In this document: piece by piece, positions 19,440-26,639 of the stretch
How positions within the stretch are numbered: position 1 is the first letter of the stretch
Layout: each line of letters begins with the position of its first letter
From: Phocaeicola massiliensis B84634 = Timone 84634 = DSM 17679 = JCM 13223
Lineage (GTDB): Bacteria > Bacteroidota > Bacteroidia > Bacteroidales > Bacteroidaceae
Length of the DNA: 64,000 bases
Assembly: GCF_000382445.1 (NCBI RefSeq)
Contig: NZ_KB905472.1
Span: 1,553,766 to 1,617,765, forward strand
Direction of reading: 5' to 3'
Program-made: the position numbers and the translations under genes
Notes under the pieces: generated by a model
The model's input: only the letters and a program-made list of their open reading frames with translations
What the model was told of the DNA's origin: nothing
Database searches by the model: none

Positions 19440-20105
19440 TTATTCAAAGTCATCAATAGTGAAGTTTGTGAAATCGGCAAAACGCTTCAATTGCTTGAAG
19501 ACGTCCTCCACCTTATCCATCAAATCAGGTGTCATGAAGAAGTCATCAGGTACCATGTAAGTGCAAGTAAACTCCTTACATTTTAAATAATCTATATATT
19601 CAAAATCTTTAGGAAATCCTTTTGGAGCTGTTTTCAAATGTGTTTCGCCAATAATGGGGAAATAACGCTTAAATGCAGGATCTTCTACAATAGCTCTATA
19701 CTCCTCTATATTGTCATATACCGCCTGTCTGACGGCTTTCAGTACTTTAGAATCAAGACAAAGGCTTCCTCCCGCAAGCATGCTGTTTCCATTTTCCAAA
19801 TGAAGATAATAGCCACAATGGTCCGACTTCTTGCCATGGGCATTGATATAGCCACCGAAATGTATTTTATAAGGAGTCTTATCTGCCGAAAAACGAGTAT
19901 CTCGATAAATACGATAAGTACAGTCCTTGGCTTCTATACCACGGACACTATCATCAAATAAAGAGATTCGTGCAATAACAGCTGTCAATAATTGTTCAAA
20001 TTCAGCCTGTGCTCTCAAATACTCTTCTTTATGCACCTGAAACCACTCACGGTTGTTGTTTGCAGCCAGTTCCTTTAAAAATTGAAAGATAATAGATATA
20101 TCCAT
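19440..20105 (-). CDS. DUF2461 family protein
   Basis: A 221-residue cytoplasmic protein with the family features FLKELAANNNREWFQ at the N terminus, YRIYRDTRFSADKTPYK in the middle and YYLHLENGNSMLAGGS. The function of the family is unknown. A -7 box lies upstream and the YhcH-like gene follows after 34 bases, so it may head a four-gene run through glgB and the DUF6057-like gene. Confidence 0.85.
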   Translation of the reverse strand: MDISIIFQFLKELAANNNREWFQVHKEEYLRAQAEFEQLLTAVIARISLFDDSVRGIEAKDCTYRIYRDTRFSADKTPYKIHFGGYINAHGKKSDHCGYYLHLENGNSMLAGGSLCLDSKVLKAVRQAVYDNIEEYRAIVEDPAFKRYFPIIGETHLKTAPKGFPKDFEYIDYLKCKEFTCTYMVPDDFFMTPDLMDKVEDVFKQLKRFADFTNFTIDDFE

Positions 20106-20131
20106 GTTCTATTTGTCACACGTTTACTTGA

Positions 20132-20139
20132 CAAATATA
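20132..20139 (-). promoter_or_regulatory. -7 box for the DUF2461 gene
   Basis: Reads TATATTTG on the minus strand, 27 bases before the ATG. Confidence 0.55.
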
Positions 20140-20178
20140 CAATATATATTTGTAACGAACTAGAAAAAAACGAAGTAT

Positions 20179-20967
20179 TTATCTTTTTCCTACTATCTTC
20201 AAGAACTCATTATGCAACTTTCCATTGGTTGCAAGTACCTCATGACCATTATAGAAATTCTCTCCGCCACTGTAATCAGTCACTTTACCGCCTGCATTCA
20301 TCAAAATTATTGAGCCGGCAGCAATATCCCATGGACCAAGGAACCCTTCTATACGGGCTTCAAAGCGCCCGGCTGCCACATAGCACAATTCAGCAGCCGC
20401 AGCTCCCTGTAGACGAAGACCGCCTACATTGCCATAAAGTTTATGCACTATATGCTCGGCAAGTGGCTTATAGGATTGAAAATTGTAAGGAAATCCTAAC
20501 GCAACGAAAGCCTCATCCATGTCCGCTACATCCGACACATGAATTTCCCTACCGTTCAGATAAGACGGCGAACCTTTGTATGTCCAATAAAGTTCATTAC
20601 GACACACTTCATATACCACTCCCACCAGCAATTCTTCGCGGTTTCTCAAAGCAATGCTGATACAGTAAGGTGCATTATTATGGATAAAGTTGGTGGTTCC
20701 GTCCAACGGATCTACCAACCAGCAATACTCTTCGTCAGTCAGACTGCCTGAACCTTCTTCGGCAATGAAGCCTGCTTCAGGCACCAGTTCGCGCAATTGC
20801 GCTACAATTCTGTGTTCCGATTCCTTGTCCACATAAGACACATAATCATGAGCATTTTTCTTTTCCACTCTGCCACGGTCGAAACTACTACGCTCATTAC
20901 GAAGAAAAGCACCCCCTTGGAGTGCTATTTCACGTACTTTTTTGGTAATTTGTTCTAAGTCTAACAT
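20179..20967 (-). CDS. Inositol monophosphatase family protein
   Basis: A 262-residue Mg2+-dependent phosphatase. The metal-binding motifs are present: FIAEEGSG (E), VDPLDGTTNFIHN (D-P-L-D-G-T), and GPWDIAAGSIILMNAGG (W-D). The substrate could be inositol phosphate, PAP/CysQ-type, or another sugar phosphate. A 54-codon upstream extension runs into the preceding gene and has unrelated composition, so the start MLDLEQITKK was chosen, four bases past the MORN gene stop. It is therefore cotranscribed with the MORN protein. Confidence 0.9.
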   Translation of the reverse strand: MLDLEQITKKVREIALQGGAFLRNERSSFDRGRVEKKNAHDYVSYVDKESEHRIVAQLRELVPEAGFIAEEGSGSLTDEEYCWLVDPLDGTTNFIHNNAPYCISIALRNREELLVGVVYEVCRNELYWTYKGSPSYLNGREIHVSDVADMDEAFVALGFPYNFQSYKPLAEHIVHKLYGNVGGLRLQGAAAAELCYVAAGRFEARIEGFLGPWDIAAGSIILMNAGGKVTDYSGGENFYNGHEVLATNGKLHNEFLKIVGKR

Positions 20968-20971
20968 ATCC

Positions 20972-22090
20972 TTATTTTTGAGAGGCATCCAATGTACCAA
21001 ATTTATATACGCCTTTACGGATAATCTTTCCGTCTTTATCCGTTTCGACAAAAGCACCATGCTTCTTTCCCTGTTTGAAGAATCCGTCAAAACGTACACC
21101 GTTTTTATCCACCAGCACACCTTTGCCATCTTCTTTCCCTTTAGAGAAATGACCCTTATAGCAACTTCCGTCTTTCATTTGAAGGACTCCTTCACCGTCG
21201 GCCATATTGTTCTTCCAGTCACCTTCATACTCATCACCGTTGGCCCAAACATAATGACCTTTGCCATTACGCTGGTTATTAACCCATTGGCCATCATACA
21301 CTGCTCCGTTTGCCCAAGTAAATGTACCTGTTCCGTGTTGCTCCCCATCTTTAAATGTGCCGACATACTTATCACCGTTTTTATGATAATAAATACCCTC
21401 GCCTGTACGCTCACCATCTACATAATCACCTTCATAACGATCTCCGCTATGGAAATAATAAATGCCTTTGCCATCCTGCACATCTGCTTTCCAATCGCCT
21501 ACGTATTTATCGCCATTTACATATACAAAGGTACCTTTTCCGTCACGCATATCATCCTTCCATTGCCCTTCGTATTTTGATTTGTCGGGCCATACCATCG
21601 TACCTTCACCGTTTTTCTTATCATTCTTCCACTCACCCACGTATTGCGCACCGGCTTTCCACGTATAGGAACCTTTACCGCTGCGCTGGTCTTGAAACCA
21701 ATTGCCTACATAGATGTCGCCATTATAATAATACATAGTACCCTCACCTTGCTGGTAATCGGTGTACCACATACCTTCATAACGATTGTTGTTCATAAAA
21801 TAGAAAGTACCGTTGCCATGCTGCTGGTCCTGATACCACTGCCCCACATATTTCTCTCCGTCGTGAAACGTATAGGTTCCGTCACCTTCGCGTTTTCCTT
21901 TTACATACTGACCTTCATAAATGTCTCCATTCTTGAAGACTGTCTTTCCTTTTCCGTTAGGTTTGCGGCCCTTCAGTTCTCCTGTATACTCGCTTCCATC
22001 CTTAAAAGAATAGTTGCCTATCTTTATTTGAGCGGTAGCCATTGTGCTGACCGAAGCCAAAATCAATAATATATATGCGTATTTCTTCAT
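20972..22090 (-). CDS. Exported MORN-repeat protein (about 14 repeats)
   Basis: After a signal peptide (MKKYAYILLILASVSTMATA), nearly the whole 372-residue protein is a run of about fourteen 23-residue MORN units with the pattern GDxYxGxWxxxxxxGxGTxxxxN. Together they should form an elongated beta-solenoid-like ribbon in the periplasm or at the surface. MORN arrays bind membranes or act as scaffolds; no catalytic domain is visible. It heads an operon with the inositol monophosphatase-like gene. Confidence 0.9.
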   Translation of the reverse strand: MKKYAYILLILASVSTMATAQIKIGNYSFKDGSEYTGELKGRKPNGKGKTVFKNGDIYEGQYVKGKREGDGTYTFHDGEKYVGQWYQDQQHGNGTFYFMNNNRYEGMWYTDYQQGEGTMYYYNGDIYVGNWFQDQRSGKGSYTWKAGAQYVGEWKNDKKNGEGTMVWPDKSKYEGQWKDDMRDGKGTFVYVNGDKYVGDWKADVQDGKGIYYFHSGDRYEGDYVDGERTGEGIYYHKNGDKYVGTFKDGEQHGTGTFTWANGAVYDGQWVNNQRNGKGHYVWANGDEYEGDWKNNMADGEGVLQMKDGSCYKGHFSKGKEDGKGVLVDKNGVRFDGFFKQGKKHGAFVETDKDGKIIRKGVYKFGTLDASQK

Positions 22091-22121
22091 TGGTTCGTTT
22101 CTAAATAATAGATAAGATAGT

Positions 22122-22129
22122 CAAAGATA
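22122..22129 (-). promoter_or_regulatory. -7 box for the MORN-protein operon
   Basis: Reads TATCTTTG on the minus strand, 32 bases before the ATG. Confidence 0.55.
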
Positions 22130-22158
22130 CTACTTTCTGCTTTCAGCGTTGCAAGTTA

Positions 22159-23448
22159 TTACACTTTTTTACCCGCAACGACCTCTATTAAGTTTTCTTT
22201 GCAGAAATAAGTCTGTGCCAATCTCTGTATTTCCTCTCTCGTGATTCCACGGATAGCATCCAACGAACGGATAAAAAACTTATCGTCCAATCCTGCCGTT
22301 TCAATATAAATCCATGCATCCGACAGGGAGAATGGACCTTCATATGAACGGCATAAATCGCCCAACATATAGTTCTTCACCATTTCTAGTTCCTCTTGCG
22401 GCACCGGCTCATTGCAAAGTTTATCCATTTCGCGATAAACTTCGGTGATAATGGGATTAATGTATTCATTCGCCGCTTCAGTACTGATAATTAAAATCCC
22501 CGAATCAGGATAAGATACAATCCCCGCTCCAATACCGTAAGTATATCCTTTTTCTTCACGGATATTGGACATCAGCCGACTACCGAAGTAACCTCCAAAC
22601 AAAGTCACCATCACTCTCGCCTTCAAAAAATCGGGATGATGACGTTCCATCACAAAACTTCCCATTTTGAGGGAGCTTTGCAGAGCATCTTCACGTTCGA
22701 CAAAGAGGTGTTTCTCAGAAGTAGTTCGGGGTACAACTGCCTGCATCACAGGTTTATCTTTCACCTCTCCCCATGCCTCATTACCCAAATTCTCTTCAAC
22801 GCTCCGAATGATATCGGGAGTGACTTTTCCCGATATATAAACTGAGCAATTACCCGAATGGTAGTACTTCCGGTAAAAATCGTGCAATACTTCAGGGGTG
22901 ATACGATCGTAATCTTCAGCCACCGCATAACGTCCGAAAGGATGTTCGGCACCGAACAAGGCACGATTCAATTGTTTACGTGCAATCATTTCCACACGCG
23001 TACTATTGACTAAAAACTGCTGTTTATTGGTATCCGCAACCACCGAAAGCTCCTTTATAGGGAAAAGTGGCGTTTTCACCATTTCAGCAATGACAGACAA
23101 AGTGCGGGAGAAATACTTATTTAATGAGTAAAGTGTAATAAAACCATAATTCACCGATGAAGAAAGTTCCAACCAAGCCCCATAATAATCCAGTTTCTCG
23201 GCAATCTGCGCCGAAGTCATGCTTCCTGCCCCTTCACGTAGCATACGATTGGTGAACATCGCTTGTAAAGGCTGTTCCTGATGCCATTGTCCACCACCGA
23301 TCAATAGGTCAAAACGGACAACATCTTCTGTTCCGGCATTAATAATATTCAGCGGCATACCATTCTTCATCACTCTCCGTTCAGGAAGTGAGATACTGAA
23401 TTCACTTAGCTGGCGGATAGCCGGTGGGGTTGTTCTGTCTAAAGTCAT
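22159..23448 (-). CDS. M16-family peptidase-like protein, predicted non-catalytic
   Basis: The 429-residue protein has the two-lobed M16 architecture. The zinc motif HxxEH expected in the first lobe is absent: that region reads QAMFTNRMLREGAGS. The second lobe keeps the substrate-binding signature SRLMSNIREEKGYTYG with its R and Y. This is the profile of the regulatory partner in M16 heterodimers. There is no signal peptide. Its ATG overlaps the kdsB stop as ATGA, so it is translationally coupled to kdsB. No catalytic M16 partner is in the window. Confidence 0.85.
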   Translation of the reverse strand: MTLDRTTPPAIRQLSEFSISLPERRVMKNGMPLNIINAGTEDVVRFDLLIGGGQWHQEQPLQAMFTNRMLREGAGSMTSAQIAEKLDYYGAWLELSSSVNYGFITLYSLNKYFSRTLSVIAEMVKTPLFPIKELSVVADTNKQQFLVNSTRVEMIARKQLNRALFGAEHPFGRYAVAEDYDRITPEVLHDFYRKYYHSGNCSVYISGKVTPDIIRSVEENLGNEAWGEVKDKPVMQAVVPRTTSEKHLFVEREDALQSSLKMGSFVMERHHPDFLKARVMVTLFGGYFGSRLMSNIREEKGYTYGIGAGIVSYPDSGILIISTEAANEYINPIITEVYREMDKLCNEPVPQEELEMVKNYMLGDLCRSYEGPFSLSDAWIYIETAGLDDKFFIRSLDAIRGITREEIQRLAQTYFCKENLIEVVAGKKV

Positions 23449-24209
23449 GCGTTCTTTGCCTCCTGCTGATTTAAGAATTCTTCTGCACGTGCCAAATCCT
23501 GAGGAGTATCGATACCTATTGTTTCCACTTCACTGATACCGACCTTAATTGTATAACCATTCTCCAACCAACGGAGCTGTTCCAACGATTCGGCCAATTC
23601 CAGTGAAGATTGTGGAAGAGCAGTAATTTCCTTCAGCGCATCAGCACGATAAGCGTAGAGACCGATATGCTTGTAATAAGTATGTCCTGCCAGCCAATCC
23701 TGCTTTCCGGCATTACGCTGATAAGGGATAATAGAGCGACTGAAATACAATGCGTTCATATTCTTGTTAACTACCACCTTGGGAGAATTTACATTCTCCA
23801 ACGCTGCAAAGCCATCTTCGGGAGTGAAAGGTTTCACTAAAGTAGCAATTTGCGTGGAGGCATCATCAAAACAAGACTTGACAGCCTCCAGTTGCGAATG
23901 CCGGATAAAAGGTTCGTCCCCCTGAATATTGACAATGACATCATAACCCTGTCCCACCTTGGTAAAAGCCTCATAACAACGGTCAGTGCCACTCTTATGG
24001 TCGATGGAAGTCATCACAACCTTACCTCCGAACGCCTTTACAACAGCTTCTATACGTTCATCATCTGTAGCCACATAAGCCTCATCCAAAACACCGGCCA
24101 CTTGTTCATAAACTCTTTGAATCACAGGTTTGCCTCCCAAAAGGGCTAAAGGTTTAGCCGGGAAACGCGTGGAGGCGTATCTTGCAGGAATAATTCCGAT
24201 AAATTTCAT
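23445..24209 (-). CDS. kdsB: 3-deoxy-manno-octulosonate cytidylyltransferase
   Basis: KdsB activates KDO as CMP-KDO for lipid A core synthesis. The 254-residue protein shows the family start IIPARYASTRFPAKPLA, the catalytic TSIDHKSGTDR and NIQGDEPFI, and KHIGLYAYR with a conserved histidine. A -7 box lies at 24236-24243 and diverges from the FolK-like gene. The M16-like gene follows with a 4-base overlap. Confidence 0.95.
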   Translation of the reverse strand: MKFIGIIPARYASTRFPAKPLALLGGKPVIQRVYEQVAGVLDEAYVATDDERIEAVVKAFGGKVVMTSIDHKSGTDRCYEAFTKVGQGYDVIVNIQGDEPFIRHSQLEAVKSCFDDASTQIATLVKPFTPEDGFAALENVNSPKVVVNKNMNALYFSRSIIPYQRNAGKQDWLAGHTYYKHIGLYAYRADALKEITALPQSSLELAESLEQLRWLENGYTIKVGISEVETIGIDTPQDLARAEEFLNQQEAKNA

Positions 24210-24235
24210 GGTTCTATTTCTTTTATATAATCACG

Positions 24236-24243
24236 CAAAAGTA
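24236..24243 (-). promoter_or_regulatory. -7 box for kdsB
   Basis: Reads TACTTTTG on the minus strand, 27 bases before the kdsB ATG. Confidence 0.6.
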
Positions 24244-24256
24244 CAAAAACATTTCT

Positions 24257-24264
24257 TACTTTTG
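24257..24264 (+). promoter_or_regulatory. -7 box for the FolK-like gene
   Basis: TACTTTTG lies 22 bases before the ATG at 24287 and only 13 bases from the divergent kdsB box. Confidence 0.6.
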
Positions 24265-24286
24265 CAGCATAAATGCAATAAATGTT

Positions 24287-24658
24287 ATGAACGAACACCA
24301 CTGTTTGCTTTGTATGGGCTCTAACACAAACCGTTTCACACAGCTTTCGGATGCACGAAAAGTTCTGAGTGAAGCCTTCCCCGACATTCATTTCGGCGAA
24401 CTTATGGAAACACAAGCTATCGGAAGCGGATTCCATTCTCCTTTCAGCAATCAGTTGGCAAGATTCACCACCACTCTGTCATCCGAGTCCGTCCACAACC
24501 TGTTCAAGGAACTGGAACGACACAGCGGACGCCTTCCCGGAGATAAGGCACAAGGAATAGTAAAACTGGATATTGACCTGCTGACCTTTGACAACAAGGT
24601 ACTGAAGCCGGAAGATATGAAGAGAGAATACATTCGCCGCGGAATATCTCTCCTCTGA
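24287..24658 (+). CDS. Short FolK-like (HPPK-related) protein
   Basis: The 123-residue protein resembles 6-hydroxymethyl-7,8-dihydropterin pyrophosphokinase. It has CMGSNTNRFTQL for the N-terminal loop, then LERHSGR, and the metal-binding pair in KLDIDLLTFDNKVL. It stops at the point where full-length HPPK (about 160 residues) continues through its last helix and strand. It could be a compact active enzyme, a partner, or a derived paralogue. It is monocistronic and divergent from kdsB. Confidence 0.7.
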   Translation: MNEHHCLLCMGSNTNRFTQLSDARKVLSEAFPDIHFGELMETQAIGSGFHSPFSNQLARFTTTLSSESVHNLFKELERHSGRLPGDKAQGIVKLDIDLLTFDNKVLKPEDMKREYIRRGISLL

Positions 24659-24738
24659 TTTCACCTTTCCTACCATTGGCAACTCTTCTTCACTCTTGCT
24701 ATAACATATCTAAGGTTATTCAAATTTAGGCACGTTTT

Positions 24739-24755
24739 AAATTCATAATGAATTA
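24739..24755. repeat. Short palindrome upstream of the transaldolase gene
   Basis: AATTCAT and ATGAATT flank a single A near base 24747, about 90 bases before the gene. A repressor site is possible, but AT-rich palindromes of this size can occur by chance. Confidence 0.25.
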
Positions 24756-24844
24756 ATCGGAACATTTGCTTGTTTATTATCATTAATATCAGTAGCTTAG
24801 CACTCTATTGCTAACCTGATTTTAATTATCTAAAAAGAAAAGTT

Positions 24845-25501
24845 ATGAAATTCTTTATTGACACAGCCAATTTGGAGCAAATCCGCGAGGCAAACGCATT
24901 GGGCGTATTGGATGGCGTGACTACAAATCCATCTTTAATGGCTAAAGAAGGCATTAAAGGAGTTGAAAACCAACATAAGCATTACATCGAGATATGTAAT
25001 ATCGTGGACGGGGATGTCAGTGCCGAAGTGATTGCCACCGACTATGAAGAAATGATTCGTGAGGGCGAAGAACTTGCCGCCCTCAACCCACACATCGTAG
25101 TAAAGGTGCCTTGTATTGAAAACGGTATCAAGGCCATCAAGTATTTCAGCAACAAAGGCATCCGCACCAACTGCACGCTGGTGTTCTCCGCAGGGCAGGC
25201 ACTGCTGGCTGCAAAGGCGGGAGCAACCTATGTGTCTCCGTTTGTGGGCAGACTGGATGACATTTGTAGCGACGGTGTGGGGCTGGTTGCCCAGATTGTC
25301 GATTTATATCAGACGTATGATTACACAACACAGGTCCTGGCCGCTTCCATCCGCAACACTTTGCACATATTGCAATGTGCTGAAGTGGGCGCAGATGTAG
25401 TAACTTGTCCTCTGTCTGCTATCAAAGGATTACTGACCCATCCACTGACAGATATCGGACTAGAAAAGTTTCTTGCCGACTATCGAAAAGTGAACGGATG
25501 A
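24845..25501 (+). CDS. tal: TalC-type transaldolase
   Basis: This 218-residue TIM-barrel aldolase belongs to the short transaldolase/fructose-6-phosphate aldolase group. The Schiff-base lysine is in VVKVPC (K87). Two positions that separate the activities can be read: the site that is Gln in fructose-6-phosphate aldolase is Glu here (SAEV, E61), and the active-site Tyr of that enzyme is Phe here (SPFVGR, F133). Both match transaldolase. It therefore probably moves dihydroxyacetone units in the pentose phosphate pathway. Confidence 0.9.
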   Translation: MKFFIDTANLEQIREANALGVLDGVTTNPSLMAKEGIKGVENQHKHYIEICNIVDGDVSAEVIATDYEEMIREGEELAALNPHIVVKVPCIENGIKAIKYFSNKGIRTNCTLVFSAGQALLAAKAGATYVSPFVGRLDDICSDGVGLVAQIVDLYQTYDYTTQVLAASIRNTLHILQCAEVGADVVTCPLSAIKGLLTHPLTDIGLEKFLADYRKVNG

Positions 25502-25564
25502 TTTTTTGATTATTTCATCCATTTGTATATTCGGGCGACCAAACGTCGCCCCTACAAAATATTC

Positions 25565-26392
25565 CTATTTGAACTTAAGATAACCGATGCGGGTACATTT
25601 AACTCCTCTGCTTTCATAATGTGACAGCACTTTGGCCGACTTAATATATAATGTATCCCTTTGATTAATCTTCTTGGTATAACAATTCAATGTATCCGGT
25701 GTCAGACTAGGTGCTGCTGCTTTTATAACAAAGGAAAAACGATTGCCGTCCGCATCTGCCGCCAACACACTTTGATCCACATAATAGTCATGAGTCTTGT
25801 AGCTATCCAACTGCAATCTTACCCCCAGTACCTCCAAGTGCAAATCGACCAGCTTCTCTCCTTTTCCGCCTATGAAACGGCTTCCGCCGGACAAATGATG
25901 TTTTCTAATCACAGTATCATAATGCACCACCGCAAAGTCTTTGGCAATCACAGCCAGCTTCTTATCGCGAGGATTTCGGGCTTCAAATTTATGAGCCAGC
26001 CATAACACATAATTAGGGTCGACATAATACACCTCGGCCAACCGTTTGCCTCTGTATTTACCGAAAGCCACAATATCTTCGGAAGAGCCGTAATAAGGCT
26101 CAAAGAAACTGTTATCTTTTACCTTCAGCATGATATTACAATTCTGCAAATACAAAAATGCACGTTCGGCAGCATCATCGAAAGTGACAGCCAGAGTGCG
26201 TACAAACAAAGGAGAATGGCTATTATCAGGAAAGATGCGCCACAAAGCATAATAAGAACGGTAGGGAGTAGAAACGCTAATCGCATAATATCCTGTGTCT
26301 TCCCTGCGTCCCTTATTAAAATGGTCTATTTTCTGAAAGACTTTCTCAGCCATTACATTGGTTATCTGATACAGAGTTATATTTTTATCCAT
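25565..26392 (-). CDS. Protein with ExoX-like C-domain motif, function unknown
   Basis: A 275-residue soluble protein. Residues about 110-140 read FGKYRGKRLAEVYYVDPNYV with W and L after it, matching the small domain often found at the C terminus of exonuclease X-like proteins (FGKYKG ... DPxYxxWL). No exonuclease domain is present; the flanks are unrecognised. An unusually good Shine-Dalgarno sequence, AAGGAGGAGG, precedes the ATG at 26392 (a GTG one codon earlier is also open). A DNA-associated role is possible but unproven. Confidence 0.6.
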   Translation of the reverse strand: MDKNITLYQITNVMAEKVFQKIDHFNKGRREDTGYYAISVSTPYRSYYALWRIFPDNSHSPLFVRTLAVTFDDAAERAFLYLQNCNIMLKVKDNSFFEPYYGSSEDIVAFGKYRGKRLAEVYYVDPNYVLWLAHKFEARNPRDKKLAVIAKDFAVVHYDTVIRKHHLSGGSRFIGGKGEKLVDLHLEVLGVRLQLDSYKTHDYYVDQSVLAADADGNRFSFVIKAAAPSLTPDTLNCYTKKINQRDTLYIKSAKVLSHYESRGVKCTRIGYLKFK

Positions 26393-26556
26393 CACCTCCT
26401 CCTTTCATATTCAACTAAAGTTTTCCTTTTCGTAAATATAGGAATTTATGGGGACTTTCCAAAAAAAACTCGTTTTTTCTCTTTAAAACCAATCTTTAGC
26501 TATGCGTTGCAAAGAAGAAAATAATAAAAACACCCACATCACCTGCAGACACAATA

Positions 26557-26591
26557 AAAGCCCGCAGAATTATCACATCCACACGGGCTTT
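26557..26591 (-). terminator. Terminator after the PBP1A gene
   Basis: Arms AAAGCCCG (26557-26564) and CGGGCTTT (26584-26591) lie about 50 bases past the PBP1A stop. Confidence 0.65.
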
Positions 26592-26639
26592 ACTTTATAA
26601 TTTCCAAAGTCTTAAAGGCAAAGGAAGAAGTTTTGTCAC

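Noticed and set aside
20968..21129. N-terminal extension of the inositol monophosphatase-like protein
   Set aside because: It is antisense-free but overlaps the MORN gene end in another frame and has no family similarity; the downstream ATG gives the normal N terminus.
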